Shown here: positions 1-8,564 of the stretch, one piece after another
Layout of the letters: the number at the start of each line of letters is the position of its first letter
Position numbering within the stretch: the first letter of the stretch is position 1
Assembly: GCF_001665535.1 (NCBI RefSeq)
Contig: NZ_LZSQ01000078.1
Span: 1 to 33,795, forward strand
From: Mycobacterium sp. 852002-51961_SCH5331710
Lineage (GTDB): Bacteria; Actinomycetota; Actinomycetes; Mycobacteriales; Mycobacteriaceae
DNA: 33,795 bases
Direction of reading: 5' to 3'
Position numbers and translations under genes: made by a program
Notes under the pieces: generated by a model
What the model was told of the DNA's origin: nothing
Databases searched by the model: none
Seen by the model: the letters and a program-made list of their open reading frames with translations, nothing else

Positions 1-228
1 AAAGACGGGCGCACTGAATGGCGGCCCCCACCCCAACTCGACACCGGCCAAGCCCGCACCAACAACTACCACCACCCCCACCGCTACCTCATCGACGACA
101 ACACCAACAACACCGACGACGACGAAGCAGACTGTCCCGACCCTGACGACACCGACGAGGGCCCCGGCCCTGAGGAAACCGACCGCACCGACGAGGGCAC
201 CGGCCCTGACTACCACGACATCGGCTGA
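1..228 (+). CDS. 13E12-family (DUF222) HNH endonuclease, C-terminal fragment
   Basis: The reading frame is open from base 1 and ends at TGA 226-228, giving the last 75 residues of a gene cut by the window edge. The first residues (KDGRTEWRPPPQLDTGQ, then a YHHPHRYL stretch) resemble the segment that ends the HNH nuclease domain in the mycobacterial 13E12/DUF222 family. The remaining 45 or so residues are an acidic Asp/Thr/Glu/Gly-rich tail, which is common and variable in this family. These proteins exist in many copies in mycobacterial genomes, often near mobile or repeated DNA, and their role is poorly known. The catalytic HNH residues lie outside the window, so activity cannot be judged. 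Confidence 0.72.
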   Translation, partial: KDGRTEWRPPPQLDTGQARTNNYHHPHRYLIDDNTNNTDDDEADCPDPDDTDEGPGPEETDRTDEGTGPDYHDIG

Positions 229-271
229 CACCGACCGGTGCGCGATCGGCGGCGAACCGGGAGGCACCGAA

Positions 272-298
272 AGGGGCCGCAGCGATGCTGCGACCCCT
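272..298. terminator. Hairpin between convergent genes, possible bidirectional terminator
   Basis: Arms 272-283 and 287-298 pair over 12 positions with one A-C mismatch, around a 3-base loop (GAT). The hairpin lies between the stop of the 13E12-family gene (228) and the stop of the convergent small membrane-protein gene (312). There is no T-run on either side, as is usual for mycobacterial hairpins, so termination function is inferred from position and stem strength. Confidence 0.5.
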
Positions 299-311
299 CC
301 GGTGCCCGCGG

Positions 312-575
312 TCAAGGTTGTTTGTTGTACCGAATCAGGAAGACGGCGGCGACATAGCCGGCGGTGAGGCCGATCGCGAGCCACAGCACGAGCGGCACCA
401 CCAGCGAGACCGGCGACCACCCGATGCTGGAGAACGTCGCCGTGGCGTAGAAGAGCCACAGCACACGGTAGAGCGACCAGAGCGCGGTCAGCCCCGCGCT
501 GATGGCGATGACCAGGCTGTACGTCCGATCGACGCGGCTGACCTGTGCTTCGAGGGAGGCGGGGACGATGTTCAT
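312..575 (-). CDS. Small two-helix membrane protein, function unknown
   Basis: This 87-residue protein has two strongly hydrophobic stretches, about residues 20-45 and 55-80, separated by a short polar turn. Both termini are short and hydrophilic (ends RYNKQP). It is therefore probably a two-pass inner-membrane protein. I do not recognise the family. The ATG at 575 is preceded on the minus strand by GAAGGAACAGC, a reasonable ribosome binding site. It is convergent with the 13E12-family gene and divergent from the SDR gene at 824. Nothing in it links it to the catabolic genes that follow. Confidence 0.6.
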   Translation of the reverse strand: MNIVPASLEAQVSRVDRTYSLVIAISAGLTALWSLYRVLWLFYATATFSSIGWSPVSLVVPLVLWLAIGLTAGYVAAVFLIRYNKQP

Positions 576-823
576 TGCTGTTCCTTCTCGTCATCACGTT
601 GCCGGGGTGGCTTCGTTGCGACTGAAGTACAGCCAGCGGCGGGCGCTACCGATCCCAACAAGCGGGGTCTTGATCGGCGGGAGCGCAGGGCCCGTCGTCA
701 GTGCAAGGCCCATCGATCCGATGCTCACCAGCGAGACCTTGGAGACGCCGCAGACGTGACCACCGATACGCTGCCCGTCGACGCCGGGTGAATTCGCGGC
801 AGCGACAGTAGGGGATAGTCGAA

Positions 824-1675
824 ATGGGCGTGTACGTAGTCACCGGAGCCGCATCCGGCATGGGGCAGCAGGCTGCCACCAAGTTGAAGGCGCAGGGTCA
901 CACCGTCATTGCGGTCGACCTCAAAGAAGGCGACGTCGTCGCCGATCTGTCGACGTCCGATGGCCGCCGGGCCGCGGCTGACCAGGTGCTGGCGACGGCG
1001 GACCGACTCGACGGCGCCGTGTTGGCCGCGGGTATCGGTCCGACACCCGGTAAGGACAGCACGCGGAGAATATTCGAGGTCAACTATCGCGGCGTGGTCG
1101 ATCTGCTCCAAGCGTGGCAACCGGCCTTCGCCGCCGCGGATCGGGCCAAAGTCGTGGTGATCGGCAGCAATTCGACGACCACCACGCCGGCCGTCCCGCG
1201 ACGCACGGTGCGGGCGCTGCTGGCGAGCGATACCGACAAGGCGGTCCGCTCCCTGAAACTGCTCGGCCCCGCCGCCCCGTCGCTCGGCTACGCCGCCTCG
1301 AAAATCGCCGTGTCACACTGGGTTCGCCGTATCGCCGTGACGCCGGAGTGGGCCGGAGGGGGGATCCGCCTCAACGCGCTGGCCCCGGGTGCCATCATGA
1401 CCCCACTGCTGGAGAAGCAACTGGCGACGCCACGCGAAGCCAAAGCGGTCAACGCCTTCCCGGTACCCATCGGCGGCTTCGGCGATCCCTCAGACCTCGC
1501 CGACTGGATGCTGTTCATGTTGTCGGACTCCGCCGACTTCCTGTGCGGCAGCATCATTTTCGTCGACGGTGGGTCCGATGCCTACTTCCGCGCACGGGAC
1601 TGGCCCAAGAGCGTGCCCGCTCGCCGGCTGCCGACGTACCTGTGGCGGTTCGCGAGGTTCAAGGCCACCAGGTAG
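824..1675 (+). CDS. SDR family NAD(P)-dependent oxidoreductase
   Basis: This is a classical-type short-chain dehydrogenase/reductase of 283 residues. The cofactor motif TGAASGMG is at residues 7-14, Asn87 is in the NYRG position, Ser115/Ser117 lie in the catalytic-serine strand, and the YAASK motif gives Tyr156 and Lys160. The usual C-terminal IIFVDGG signature is followed by a basic extension of about 30 residues ending in KATR. Asp32 at the end of strand 2 suggests NAD(H) over NADP(H). An insert around residues 120-150, between the catalytic serine and tyrosine, resembles that of hydroxysteroid-dehydrogenase-like SDRs; this is only an impression. AGGGGATA seven bases before the ATG is a good ribosome binding site. 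The gene runs convergently into the next SDR with only 3 bases between stops. The alcohol or ketone substrate is unknown. Confidence 0.85.
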   Translation: MGVYVVTGAASGMGQQAATKLKAQGHTVIAVDLKEGDVVADLSTSDGRRAAADQVLATADRLDGAVLAAGIGPTPGKDSTRRIFEVNYRGVVDLLQAWQPAFAAADRAKVVVIGSNSTTTTPAVPRRTVRALLASDTDKAVRSLKLLGPAAPSLGYAASKIAVSHWVRRIAVTPEWAGGGIRLNALAPGAIMTPLLEKQLATPREAKAVNAFPVPIGGFGDPSDLADWMLFMLSDSADFLCGSIIFVDGGSDAYFRARDWPKSVPARRLPTYLWRFARFKATR

Positions 1676-1678
1676 AAA

Positions 1679-2524
1679 TCAGAACTTGGCGACAGCCCCC
1701 GCGTCGACCGGCAGCGCCGCTCCGGTGATGTATTGCGATTCGTCGGAGGCCAGGAACAACACCGCGTTGCTCACGGCACGCGCCTCGATCACCGGTTTCG
1801 GCAGCATGTGAAAGTGGCCGATCACCTGCGTGGCATCTTCCATCGTCGGATCGGTGAGGTCGGGCCGCACCGTGCGACGGAAGTGGTCGTTGTCGATCAT
1901 CGGCGTCAGGATGTTGCCGGGATGGATCGAGTTGACCCTGATCCACTGTGGCGCAAGCTCGTTGGCCAGCGAGTTCATCAAGCCGACGACGGCGTGCTTG
2001 GCCGACGCGTAGTGGGCCATGTAACCACCGCCGCGCAGCCCCAGCATCGAGCTGACCAAGATGATCGATCCGCCGCCGTTGGTCATATGCGGCAGGGCGG
2101 CCTTCACGGTGTGCCACACCCCGGTCACGTTGATGTCGAGCATTGTCTGCCAAGCGGATTCCGCAATCATCGCGGCCGGCGCGGGATCAGCGCTGATTCC
2201 CGCATTCGCCACCACGATGTCGACCGGGCCGAGATCGCCGACTCCGCGGTCCAGGACGGTGCGGAGGGCCGCGAGATCGCGCACGTCGGCCTTCTCGATC
2301 ACGATGCGGCGACCCGACTTCTCGACCAGCGCCGCGGTGTCGGCGAGGTCCGCTTCGGTGGGGCCGGGATATCCGGCAGCGTCGATGTCATCGCACACGT
2401 CGACGGCGATGATGTCGGCTCCCTCCTCCGCCAGCCGGACCGCGTGCTCGCGGCCCTGACCGCGGGCGGCGCCGGTGATGAAGGCGACCTTGCCGGCCAC
2501 CCGACCGACCCTGTTCTCTGCCAT
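1679..2524 (-). CDS. Mycofactocin-coupled SDR family oxidoreductase
   Basis: This 281-residue SDR has the cofactor motif TGAARGQG at 17-24, NAG at 107-109, catalytic Ser158/Ser159, and Tyr172-x3-Lys176. The opening GRVAGKVAFITGAARGQGR and the extended loop after strand 2 (VDVCDDIDAAGYPGP, about 41-55) are typical of SDRs that hold a non-exchangeable NAD recycled by the redox cofactor mycofactocin. Members oxidise secondary alcohols; the substrate here is unknown. The start is the ATG at 2524, because it begins the conserved N-terminus and GAGGAG lies just upstream; a longer in-frame extension to 2866 only overlaps the hydrolase gene. It is the last gene of a TetR-hydrolase-SDR operon, 32 bases after the hydrolase stop. 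Confidence 0.87.
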   Translation of the reverse strand: MAENRVGRVAGKVAFITGAARGQGREHAVRLAEEGADIIAVDVCDDIDAAGYPGPTEADLADTAALVEKSGRRIVIEKADVRDLAALRTVLDRGVGDLGPVDIVVANAGISADPAPAAMIAESAWQTMLDINVTGVWHTVKAALPHMTNGGGSIILVSSMLGLRGGGYMAHYASAKHAVVGLMNSLANELAPQWIRVNSIHPGNILTPMIDNDHFRRTVRPDLTDPTMEDATQVIGHFHMLPKPVIEARAVSNAVLFLASDESQYITGAALPVDAGAVAKF

Positions 2525-2556
2525 CGCTGTACTCCTCGAAGATTCGGCTCGCGTGG

Positions 2557-3432
2557 TCACGGTTGTTCGGTGTGCCGGATGACGAAATCGACCACCGCCT
2601 CGGCGAAGAGGTCGTTGCGGTCGCCGGCGACCATATGCCCGGCGCCGCCGACATCGACGAACTCGATCTCCGGGAAGCGGTCGATGAACTCCTGGGCACG
2701 GTCTTCGGTGACGAGGTCGCTCATCTGCCCCCGCACGAGAAGTACCGGCACGCCGTCGCGCAGAATCGACGCCACCGCGGCGTTCATCCGCTCGACCTCG
2801 GTCACTTCGATCGGTGGGGACGCGGCAGTTCCGTCGATGAACTTCGGGTCCCAGTGCCAGTACCACCGTCCGTCGCGCTCACGAAGATTCGTCCGGAGCC
2901 CGTCGAGATCCTTCGGCCTGGGGCGGTGTGGGTTGTACTCGGCGATCATGTCGGCGACCTCGTCGAGCGAATCGAACCCCGACTCCATCCGATCGGCCAT
3001 GAAGTCGTGGATGCGTGAGGCCCCGGACGGGTTCATGTCCGGCACGATGTCGACCAGCACGACCGCGCGGACCGTGCCGTGCGCGAGCTCACCGGCGAGG
3101 ATCATCGTCGTGATGCCGCCAAGCGACGCCCCCACCAGTACGGGTTTCGGCGGCAGTTCCGCGAGCACCCTCAAAACGTCGTCGGCGAAGCTGACGACGC
3201 GGTAGTCGCCGTCGGCGGACCAGTCCGACTCGCCGTGGCCTCGCAGATCCACGGTGACGGCCTGCCATCCGCGCTCGGCGACGGCGGCGGCGGCCCGGCC
3301 CCAGGAGCGCCGCGTCTGTCCGCCGCCGTGCAGGAACACCACGGCGGGCGCTGTCGGATCGCCGATCCGGTCGGCGACGATCGTCAGCCCGTCGCTGCCC
3401 GACACACGAAAGACGTTCGGAGAAGTGGTCAT
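2557..3432 (-). CDS. Alpha/beta hydrolase
   Basis: This 291-residue protein is an alpha/beta-hydrolase. It shows the oxyanion HGGG motif at 35-38, the nucleophile elbow GASLGG with Ser103, a probable acid Asp239 and a catalytic His266 in the GGAGHM motif. A lid-like insert (about 130-215) sits between core strands. Such enzymes cleave esters, lactones or C-C bonds (meta-cleavage type); the motif set alone does not decide which. I choose the ATG at 3432 over the in-frame ATG at 3438. It forms an ATGA overlap with the TetR stop and has GGAG seven bases upstream, whereas the 3438 ATG lies one base after that GGAG. It is therefore translationally coupled to the TetR gene and co-transcribed with the mycofactocin-type SDR. 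Confidence 0.86.
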   Translation of the reverse strand: MTTSPNVFRVSGSDGLTIVADRIGDPTAPAVVFLHGGGQTRRSWGRAAAAVAERGWQAVTVDLRGHGESDWSADGDYRVVSFADDVLRVLAELPPKPVLVGASLGGITTMILAGELAHGTVRAVVLVDIVPDMNPSGASRIHDFMADRMESGFDSLDEVADMIAEYNPHRPRPKDLDGLRTNLRERDGRWYWHWDPKFIDGTAASPPIEVTEVERMNAAVASILRDGVPVLLVRGQMSDLVTEDRAQEFIDRFPEIEFVDVGGAGHMVAGDRNDLFAEAVVDFVIRHTEQP

Positions 3433-4001
3433 CGGCATGCTCCGGCGATGACGGTTCGAGTGATCGCCTCGGCCCGGCTCCTGGGAAATGATCGTCCCTC
3501 CGTGAGGATCGCGTGGACGATGCCGCCGACGATGGCGTCGGCCGCTGCGTGCGACGTCGCGTCATCGAGGCCGTCGGCCGTGAACCGCGCCTTGACGCCC
3601 TCGTGCAGCGGAACGCTGAAGCCCGCCTGCATTCGCGCCTTGACGTCGTCGTGCTCGATCCCTGCGACGGTCAGGATGCGCAACATGGCGTTGCCCCGTT
3701 CGCCCGTGAGCGTCGCGGCGAGGCTGACGGACCAACTGCTCAGGTCGGCCACGAGGTCATCGGTGTGGGCGACGGGCTTGAGGATCCTGTCCGCATCTTC
3801 GAGCAGCACATCGGCGACCAGGGCCGGACGGCTCGGCCACCACCTGTAGATCGTCTGCTTGCCGACACCGGCGCGCGCCGCGACGGCCTCGATGCTCAGC
3901 CCGTCGAAACCCCGCTGCAGCAGCAGTTCTTTGGTGGCTGAGATGATCGCCGTCCTGGACCGCTCGTTGCGGCGGCGGGGCGCTTTCGCCTCGGTGACCA
4001 T
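3429..4001 (-). CDS. TetR/AcrR family transcriptional regulator (first)
   Basis: This 190-residue protein has a TetR-type N-terminal helix-turn-helix at about residues 15-60, including the [11 protein letters not shown] recognition-helix segment, and a divergent ligand-binding C-terminal domain. The ATG at 4001 is chosen because AGGAGCGG precedes it and the basic N-terminal arm ([11 protein letters not shown]) begins there. It is the first gene of the minus-strand operon with the hydrolase and SDR, and is divergent from the 4123-8975 operon. A perfect palindrome at 4070-4088 in the shared intergenic region is its likely operator. By analogy it would repress both operons until a pathway metabolite or CoA ester binds; the ligand is unknown. 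Confidence 0.87.
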   Translation of the reverse strand: MVTEAKAPRRRNERSRTAIISATKELLLQRGFDGLSIEAVAARAGVGKQTIYRWWPSRPALVADVLLEDADRILKPVAHTDDLVADLSSWSVSLAATLTGERGNAMLRILTVAGIEHDDVKARMQAGFSVPLHEGVKARFTADGLDDATSHAAADAIVGGIVHAILTEGRSFPRSRAEAITRTVIAGACR

Positions 4002-4069
4002 CGGTTGACTCCGCTCCTGACGGGGGTCGGCTTTACAGATGGTGACAGCACTGCCTAATCTTTGGCAAG

Positions 4070-4088
4070 ACGAGACGTTGCGTCTCGT
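4070..4088. promoter_or_regulatory. Putative TetR operator in divergent promoter region
   Basis: ACGAGACGTTGCGTCTCGT is a perfect inverted repeat with 8-bp arms and a 3-bp centre. It lies in the 121-bp gap between the divergent TetR gene (start 4001) and the extended-SDR gene (start 4123). A TTGGCA at 4062-4067 just before it could serve as a -35 element for the plus-strand operon, which would place the palindrome across the spacer and -10 region. Size, symmetry and position fit a TetR-family operator; binding is inferred. Confidence 0.62.
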
Positions 4089-4122
4089 GTGAGCGGAGAG
4101 GGACGAGATTGGCCGACCACCG

Positions 4123-5124
4123 GTGACGCCCACCAAGCTCGTCATCGGCGCCAGCGGCTTCCTGGGTTCGCATGTCACCAAACAACTGGTCGCCCGCGGC
4201 GATGACGTGCGGGTGCTGATCCGCCAGACCAGTTCCACCCGCGGCATCGAAGGGTTGCCCGTCGACATCCGGCGCGGGGACATCTTCGATCCGGACAGCG
4301 TGCGCTCGGCGATGCTCGGATGTGACGAGGTGTACTACTGCGTCGTCGACGCCCGTCCGTGGCTACTCGACCCGGCTCCGATGTGGCGCACCAATGTCGA
4401 CGGCCTGAAGGCGGTGCTGGACGTCGCAGTCCAGGTTGATCTGCACCGCTTCGTGTTCACCAGTTCGATCGCCACGATCGGTCGGTCCACCGACGTCCTG
4501 GCCGATGAAACCACCGCCCACAACTGGCTCGACGTCGGCGGCGCCTACGTTCGCAGTCGCGTGGAGGCCGAGCGAATGGTGCTGAGATACAGCGTCGAAA
4601 AGGGTCTACCCGCCGTCGCGATGTGCGTCTCGAACACGTACGGGCCGGGGGACTGGCTGCCGACGCCGCACGGTGGACTGCTCTCGGCTGCCGTGCGCGG
4701 CAGGATGCCCTTCTACATCGACGGCTTCGAGAGCGAGACTGTCGGCATCGAGGACGCCGCGCGCGCCTTGATCCTCGCGGGCCGGTCCGGCCGGATCGGC
4801 GAGCGCTATATCGTCTCCGAGCGGTGGATGAGTGCACGCGAGATCTTCGAAGCCGGTTGTGACGCTGTCGGAGTCGCCCCTCCGCGGCGTCGCATCCCTA
4901 TCTCGGTGATGGCCGCCGCGAGCTACCCCAGCAGCTGGATCGCCCGGCTCCGCGGCCACGACACCATGCTGACTCCGCTGAACATCCGGCTGATGCACAT
5001 CATGACCCCGATGGACCATTCGAAAGCGGTCCGCGAACTGGGCTGGCAGCCGTCGCCCACCCCGGACGCGATCGCCGCGGCCGCCCACTTCTTCCGAACC
5101 TCACGCCGCAGGGAGTCTGTATGA
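4123..5124 (+). CDS. NAD-dependent epimerase/dehydratase (extended SDR) family protein
   Basis: This 333-residue protein has the extended-SDR Rossmann motif GASGFLG at 9-15, a TSS at 113-115 and an NTYGPGDW stretch at 171-178 typical of the substrate side. Tyr142 is at the active-site position, but the expected Tyr-x3-Lys lysine is Arg146 (YVRSR). Such proteins reduce or oxidise sugar nucleotides, flavonoids, steroids or CoA-linked ketones. Gene context favours a beta-hydroxyacyl or steroid-like substrate. The GTG at 4123 is used, although the best Shine-Dalgarno-like run (GGAGAGGGA, 4095-4103) is about 20 bases away and would better suit a rare ATT codon at 4108 in the same frame. It is the first gene of the plus-strand operon; its end overlaps the next start as ATGA. 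Confidence 0.82.
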   Translation: MTPTKLVIGASGFLGSHVTKQLVARGDDVRVLIRQTSSTRGIEGLPVDIRRGDIFDPDSVRSAMLGCDEVYYCVVDARPWLLDPAPMWRTNVDGLKAVLDVAVQVDLHRFVFTSSIATIGRSTDVLADETTAHNWLDVGGAYVRSRVEAERMVLRYSVEKGLPAVAMCVSNTYGPGDWLPTPHGGLLSAAVRGRMPFYIDGFESETVGIEDAARALILAGRSGRIGERYIVSERWMSAREIFEAGCDAVGVAPPRRRIPISVMAAASYPSSWIARLRGHDTMLTPLNIRLMHIMTPMDHSKAVRELGWQPSPTPDAIAAAAHFFRTSRRRESV

Positions 5125-7334
5125 GCCTGGCCCTCACCCCGGAGCAACGGGAGCTCAGCGACTCCGTGGCGCAGTTCGCGGCGCGGCGCGCCCCCGTGGC
5201 CGCCACCCGCGAATCCTTCGACCTGCTCGCCGCGGGGCACCTGCCGACATGGTGGGCAGAGTTCGCCGCCAACGGCTTTCACGCTGTACACCTGCCGGAG
5301 GATTACGGCGGACAGGGCGGCACCCTTCTCGACGCCGCCTGCGTGCTCGAAGCGACAGGCAGGGCGTCGCTGCCGGGTCCGTTGCTGCCGACGGTGGCCA
5401 CCGGTGCGGTCGCGTTGCTGGCTGAGTCGACGAAATCCGCCGAAGCGCTGCTGACTCGCCTTGCCGAGGGACAGGCGGCAACGCTCGCGCTGCCGACCAC
5501 CTCAGCGTTCACCGCCCGCGACGACGGCGAGCGGTGGTTGATCGAGGGTGACTCCGACCTGCTCTCGGGGATTTGCACGGCGACAACGGTTTTGATTTCT
5601 GCAGCCACCGAGGACGGAGGCGAGGTCTGGGCCGTCGTCGATACGGCGCAGTCCTCGGCGGTCGTCCAGACCGTCGGGGGCACGGACCTGCTGACGGACC
5701 TCGGCAAGCTGCGGCTCGACGGTTATCCCGTCGCCAAGGCCGACGTGCTCACCGGTATCGACGCGGACCGTGCCGAATACCTCAATACCGCGCTGACCGC
5801 GAGCATTGCCGCCGGAATCACACAGTGGTGTGTGGAAGCCGCCACCGCGCACCTGCGCACTCGCGAACAGTTCGGCAAGCTCATCGGCACGTTCCAAGCT
5901 TTGCAGCACAGCGCCGCAATGCTTTTGGTCAACAGCGAGCTGGCCAGCGCCGCCGCGTGGGATGCGGTGCGCGCGGCATCCGAACCGATCGACCAGCAGG
6001 CGATCGCCACCGCCGGTGCCGCACTGATGGCCGTCCTGCCGTGCCCCGATCTCGCGCTGGACACGCTGACCATGTTCGGGGCCATCGGTTTCACGTGGGA
6101 ACACGACCTGCACCTGTACTGGCGGCGTGCCACCAGCCTCGCCGCGTCGATCGGTGACAAGAATCGGTGGGCCCGGCGGCTCGGCGAGCTGACCACCGCG
6201 ACCGTACGCGACTTCTCTGTCGACCTCGGTGACGCCGAGGCCGAATTCCGCGCCCGCGTCGCCGAAACGCTCGACAACGCGGCGGCGCTACGCAACGACG
6301 GTCAGGGGCGCCAAGGCGACTACGAGCATTTCGCGATCGGCCCGCAGCGCACGGCGATCGCCGAAGCGGGGCTGATCGCGCCCCACTGGCCATCGCCCTG
6401 GGGCATCGAGGCCAGCCCGCTGCAGCAACTGATCATCGACGAGGAGTTCAACAAGCGCCCAACCTTGACGCGACCGTCGCTGGGAATCGCCGAGTGGATC
6501 CTGCCGTCACTGATCAAGGCCGGGTCAAATGACGTGCAGCAACGGCTGATCCCGCCCACCCAGCGCGGTGAGCTCGCGTGGTGTCAGCTGTTCAGCGAGC
6601 CGGGGGCGGGTTCCGACCTCGCCGCGCTGGCCACTCGGGCGACCAAGGTCGACGGCGGATGGCGCATCCACGGACACAAGATCTGGACCTCGTCGGCCCA
6701 CCGGGCCGACTACGGCGCACTATTGGCGCGAACGGATCCGACCGCGCCGAAACACCGCGGTATCGGCTACTTCATCGTCGACATGCGCTCGCCCGGGATC
6801 GAGGTGCAGCCGATCAAACAGGCCAGCGGGGAACAGGAGTTCAACGAGGTCTTCCTCGACGACGTCTTCGTCCCCGATGAGATGCTGCTCGGCGAACCGA
6901 CCGGCGGGTGGGCCCTGGCCATCGCCACCATGGCCGAAGAGCGTTCGGCGATCAGCGGTTACGTGCAATACGACCGGTCTGCACCACTGCGCCGGGCCAC
7001 CGCCACATCCAACCGCGACGACACCCTGCGCGAACTCGGCGAACTCGACGCATACGCCAACGCGATCAAGGCACTCGGAGTGCGTGAGACCATCCGTCTG
7101 CTCGACGGCCAGGGTTCGGGCCCGGCGTCGAGCATCGCGAAGGTCGCGATGAATGTACTGCTGCGACACACCTTCCCGGCGACTCTCGGCTCCGCGGGCA
7201 GGTCGGCGATGGCCGCCGCCTCCGAGGTCGTACAGCCGTACCTGCGGGTGCCGGCCGAACTGATCGGCGGAGGTACCAAGGAGATTCAGCTCAACATCAT
7301 CGCCCAGATGATCCTCGGGCTCCCGCGCAAGTAA
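5121..7334 (+). CDS. Double-domain acyl-CoA dehydrogenase (FadE family)
   Basis: At 737 residues this is about twice the normal acyl-CoA dehydrogenase length and contains two tandem copies of the fold. Domain 1 (about 1-355) keeps the RTREQFGKLIGTFQALQH helix (246-263) and a GFTWEHDLHLYWRR segment (323-336). Domain 2 (about 370-737) has the FAD/substrate loop WCQLFSEPGAGSDL at 487-500, the IHGHKIWTS strand and the C-terminal GTKEIQLNIIAQ helix. The usual IYEGT motif with the catalytic glutamate reads IGGGT (715-719) in domain 2 and is unrecognisable in domain 1. Fused FadE proteins of this size, such as FadE34 and FadE6 in M. tuberculosis, are known, and FadE34 acts on a steroid side-chain CoA ester. 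It would introduce an alpha-beta double bond in a bulky acyl-CoA. It overlaps the upstream gene by 4 bp. Confidence 0.88.
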   Translation: MSLALTPEQRELSDSVAQFAARRAPVAATRESFDLLAAGHLPTWWAEFAANGFHAVHLPEDYGGQGGTLLDAACVLEATGRASLPGPLLPTVATGAVALLAESTKSAEALLTRLAEGQAATLALPTTSAFTARDDGERWLIEGDSDLLSGICTATTVLISAATEDGGEVWAVVDTAQSSAVVQTVGGTDLLTDLGKLRLDGYPVAKADVLTGIDADRAEYLNTALTASIAAGITQWCVEAATAHLRTREQFGKLIGTFQALQHSAAMLLVNSELASAAAWDAVRAASEPIDQQAIATAGAALMAVLPCPDLALDTLTMFGAIGFTWEHDLHLYWRRATSLAASIGDKNRWARRLGELTTATVRDFSVDLGDAEAEFRARVAETLDNAAALRNDGQGRQGDYEHFAIGPQRTAIAEAGLIAPHWPSPWGIEASPLQQLIIDEEFNKRPTLTRPSLGIAEWILPSLIKAGSNDVQQRLIPPTQRGELAWCQLFSEPGAGSDLAALATRATKVDGGWRIHGHKIWTSSAHRADYGALLARTDPTAPKHRGIGYFIVDMRSPGIEVQPIKQASGEQEFNEVFLDDVFVPDEMLLGEPTGGWALAIATMAEERSAISGYVQYDRSAPLRRATATSNRDDTLRELGELDAYANAIKALGVRETIRLLDGQGSGPASSIAKVAMNVLLRHTFPATLGSAGRSAMAAASEVVQPYLRVPAELIGGGTKEIQLNIIAQMILGLPRK

Positions 7335-7353
7335 CGAATCGAAAAAGACACGC

Positions 7354-8562
7354 ATGGGACTACGTGGTGAAGCCGCGATCGTCGGCTACGTCGAACTCCC
7401 GCCCGAGCGGATGAACAAGGCCACCTTAGCGCCGTTCACCCTCGAACAATGGGCCGAGCTGGGAGCGGCGGCGCTCGAGGACGCCGGGCTCTCCGGCGAG
7501 CTCGTCAACGGCATCGTCACCTCGCATCTGGCCGAGTCGGAAATCTTCGTGCCGTCGACGATCGCCGAATACCTCGGTGTGAGGGCTAATTTCGCCGAGC
7601 TGGTCGACTTGGGCGGCGCGAGCGCGGCGGCGATGGTGTGGCGGGCCGCGGCGGCGATCGAACTGGGGATCTGCGACGTCGTGCTGTGCGCCCTGCCCGC
7701 GCGCTACATCACGCCGGTGTCGGAGAAGAAGCCGAAACCGTTGGTTGATGCGGTGTTCTTCGGCTCGTCGAGTAATCAGTACGGGTCTCCGCAGGCGGAG
7801 TTCGAGATTCCCTACGGCAACCTCGGCCAGAACGGGCCCTACGGCCAGGTCGCCACCCGCTACGGCGCGGTCTACGGTTACGACGAGCGGGCGATGGCCA
7901 AGATCGTTGTCGACCAACGGGTCAACGCCAATCACACCGAAGGCGCGATCTGGAAGGACAAACCGCTCACCGTCGACGACGTGCTGGCCAGCCCCGTGAT
8001 CGCGGACCCGTTGCACATGCTCGAGATCGTGATGCCGTGCGTCGGCGGCGCCGCGGTCGTCATCGCGAGTGCGGACGTCGCCAAGCGGGCACGCAACAGG
8101 CCGGTATGGATCAAGGGGTTCGGCGAACATGTCCCGTTCAAAACCCCCACTTACGCAGCCGACCTGCTGCACACGCCGATGGCGGAGGCGGCCGAAACCG
8201 CCTTCGGCATGACCGATCTCACGCGTGCCGACATGGACATGGTCTCCATCTACGACTGCTACACGATCACCGTTCTGCTCTCGCTGGAGGATGCGGGTTT
8301 CTGCGAGAAGGGGAAGGGCATGCAGTTCGTCGCCGACCACGACCTGACGTTCCGCGGCGACTTCCCGCTCAACACAGCAGGCGGTCAACTGGGATTCGGC
8401 CAGGCCGGCCTCGCGGGCGGGATGCACCACGTGTGCGACGCCGCTCGCCAGATCATGGGTCGCGCCGAAGCGGCCCAGGTAGGCGACTGCAATCGTGCGT
8501 TCGTGTCCGGTAACGGCGGGATCCTGTCCGAACAGACCGCCCTGATTCTCGAGGGAGACTGA
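7354..8562 (+). CDS. Thiolase-like lipid-transfer protein (Ltp-type aldolase candidate)
   Basis: This 402-residue thiolase-fold protein resembles the SCP-x/Ltp branch. It has the YDCYTITVLLSLEDAGF segment (300-316) and NTAGGQLGFGQAG (340-352), both hallmarks of that branch. The position of the usual thiolase nucleophilic cysteine reads LGGASA (87-91 region), with no Cys. This fits a thiolase-related aldolase such as Ltp2, which cleaves C-C bonds in steroid side chains using tyrosines, rather than a true thiolase. It lies 19 bp after the acyl-CoA dehydrogenase gene and 2 bp before a DUF35 gene; Ltp aldolases work as complexes with DUF35 partners. Predicted role: retro-aldol cleavage of a beta-hydroxyacyl-CoA made by the upstream enzymes. 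No strong ribosome binding site precedes the ATG. Confidence 0.85.
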   Translation: MGLRGEAAIVGYVELPPERMNKATLAPFTLEQWAELGAAALEDAGLSGELVNGIVTSHLAESEIFVPSTIAEYLGVRANFAELVDLGGASAAAMVWRAAAAIELGICDVVLCALPARYITPVSEKKPKPLVDAVFFGSSSNQYGSPQAEFEIPYGNLGQNGPYGQVATRYGAVYGYDERAMAKIVVDQRVNANHTEGAIWKDKPLTVDDVLASPVIADPLHMLEIVMPCVGGAAVVIASADVAKRARNRPVWIKGFGEHVPFKTPTYAADLLHTPMAEAAETAFGMTDLTRADMDMVSIYDCYTITVLLSLEDAGFCEKGKGMQFVADHDLTFRGDFPLNTAGGQLGFGQAGLAGGMHHVCDAARQIMGRAEAAQVGDCNRAFVSGNGGILSEQTALILEGD

Positions 8563-8564
8563 CC

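Noticed and set aside
748..791. Short SDR-like C-terminal tail (TLPVDAG, then stop) just before the SDR gene at 824
   Set aside because: Only about a dozen residues fit; too short to call an SDR remnant with confidence.
1733..3205. Plus-strand open frame of 490 codons
   Set aside because: It is antisense to the mycofactocin-type SDR and hydrolase, both of which show full catalytic motifs.
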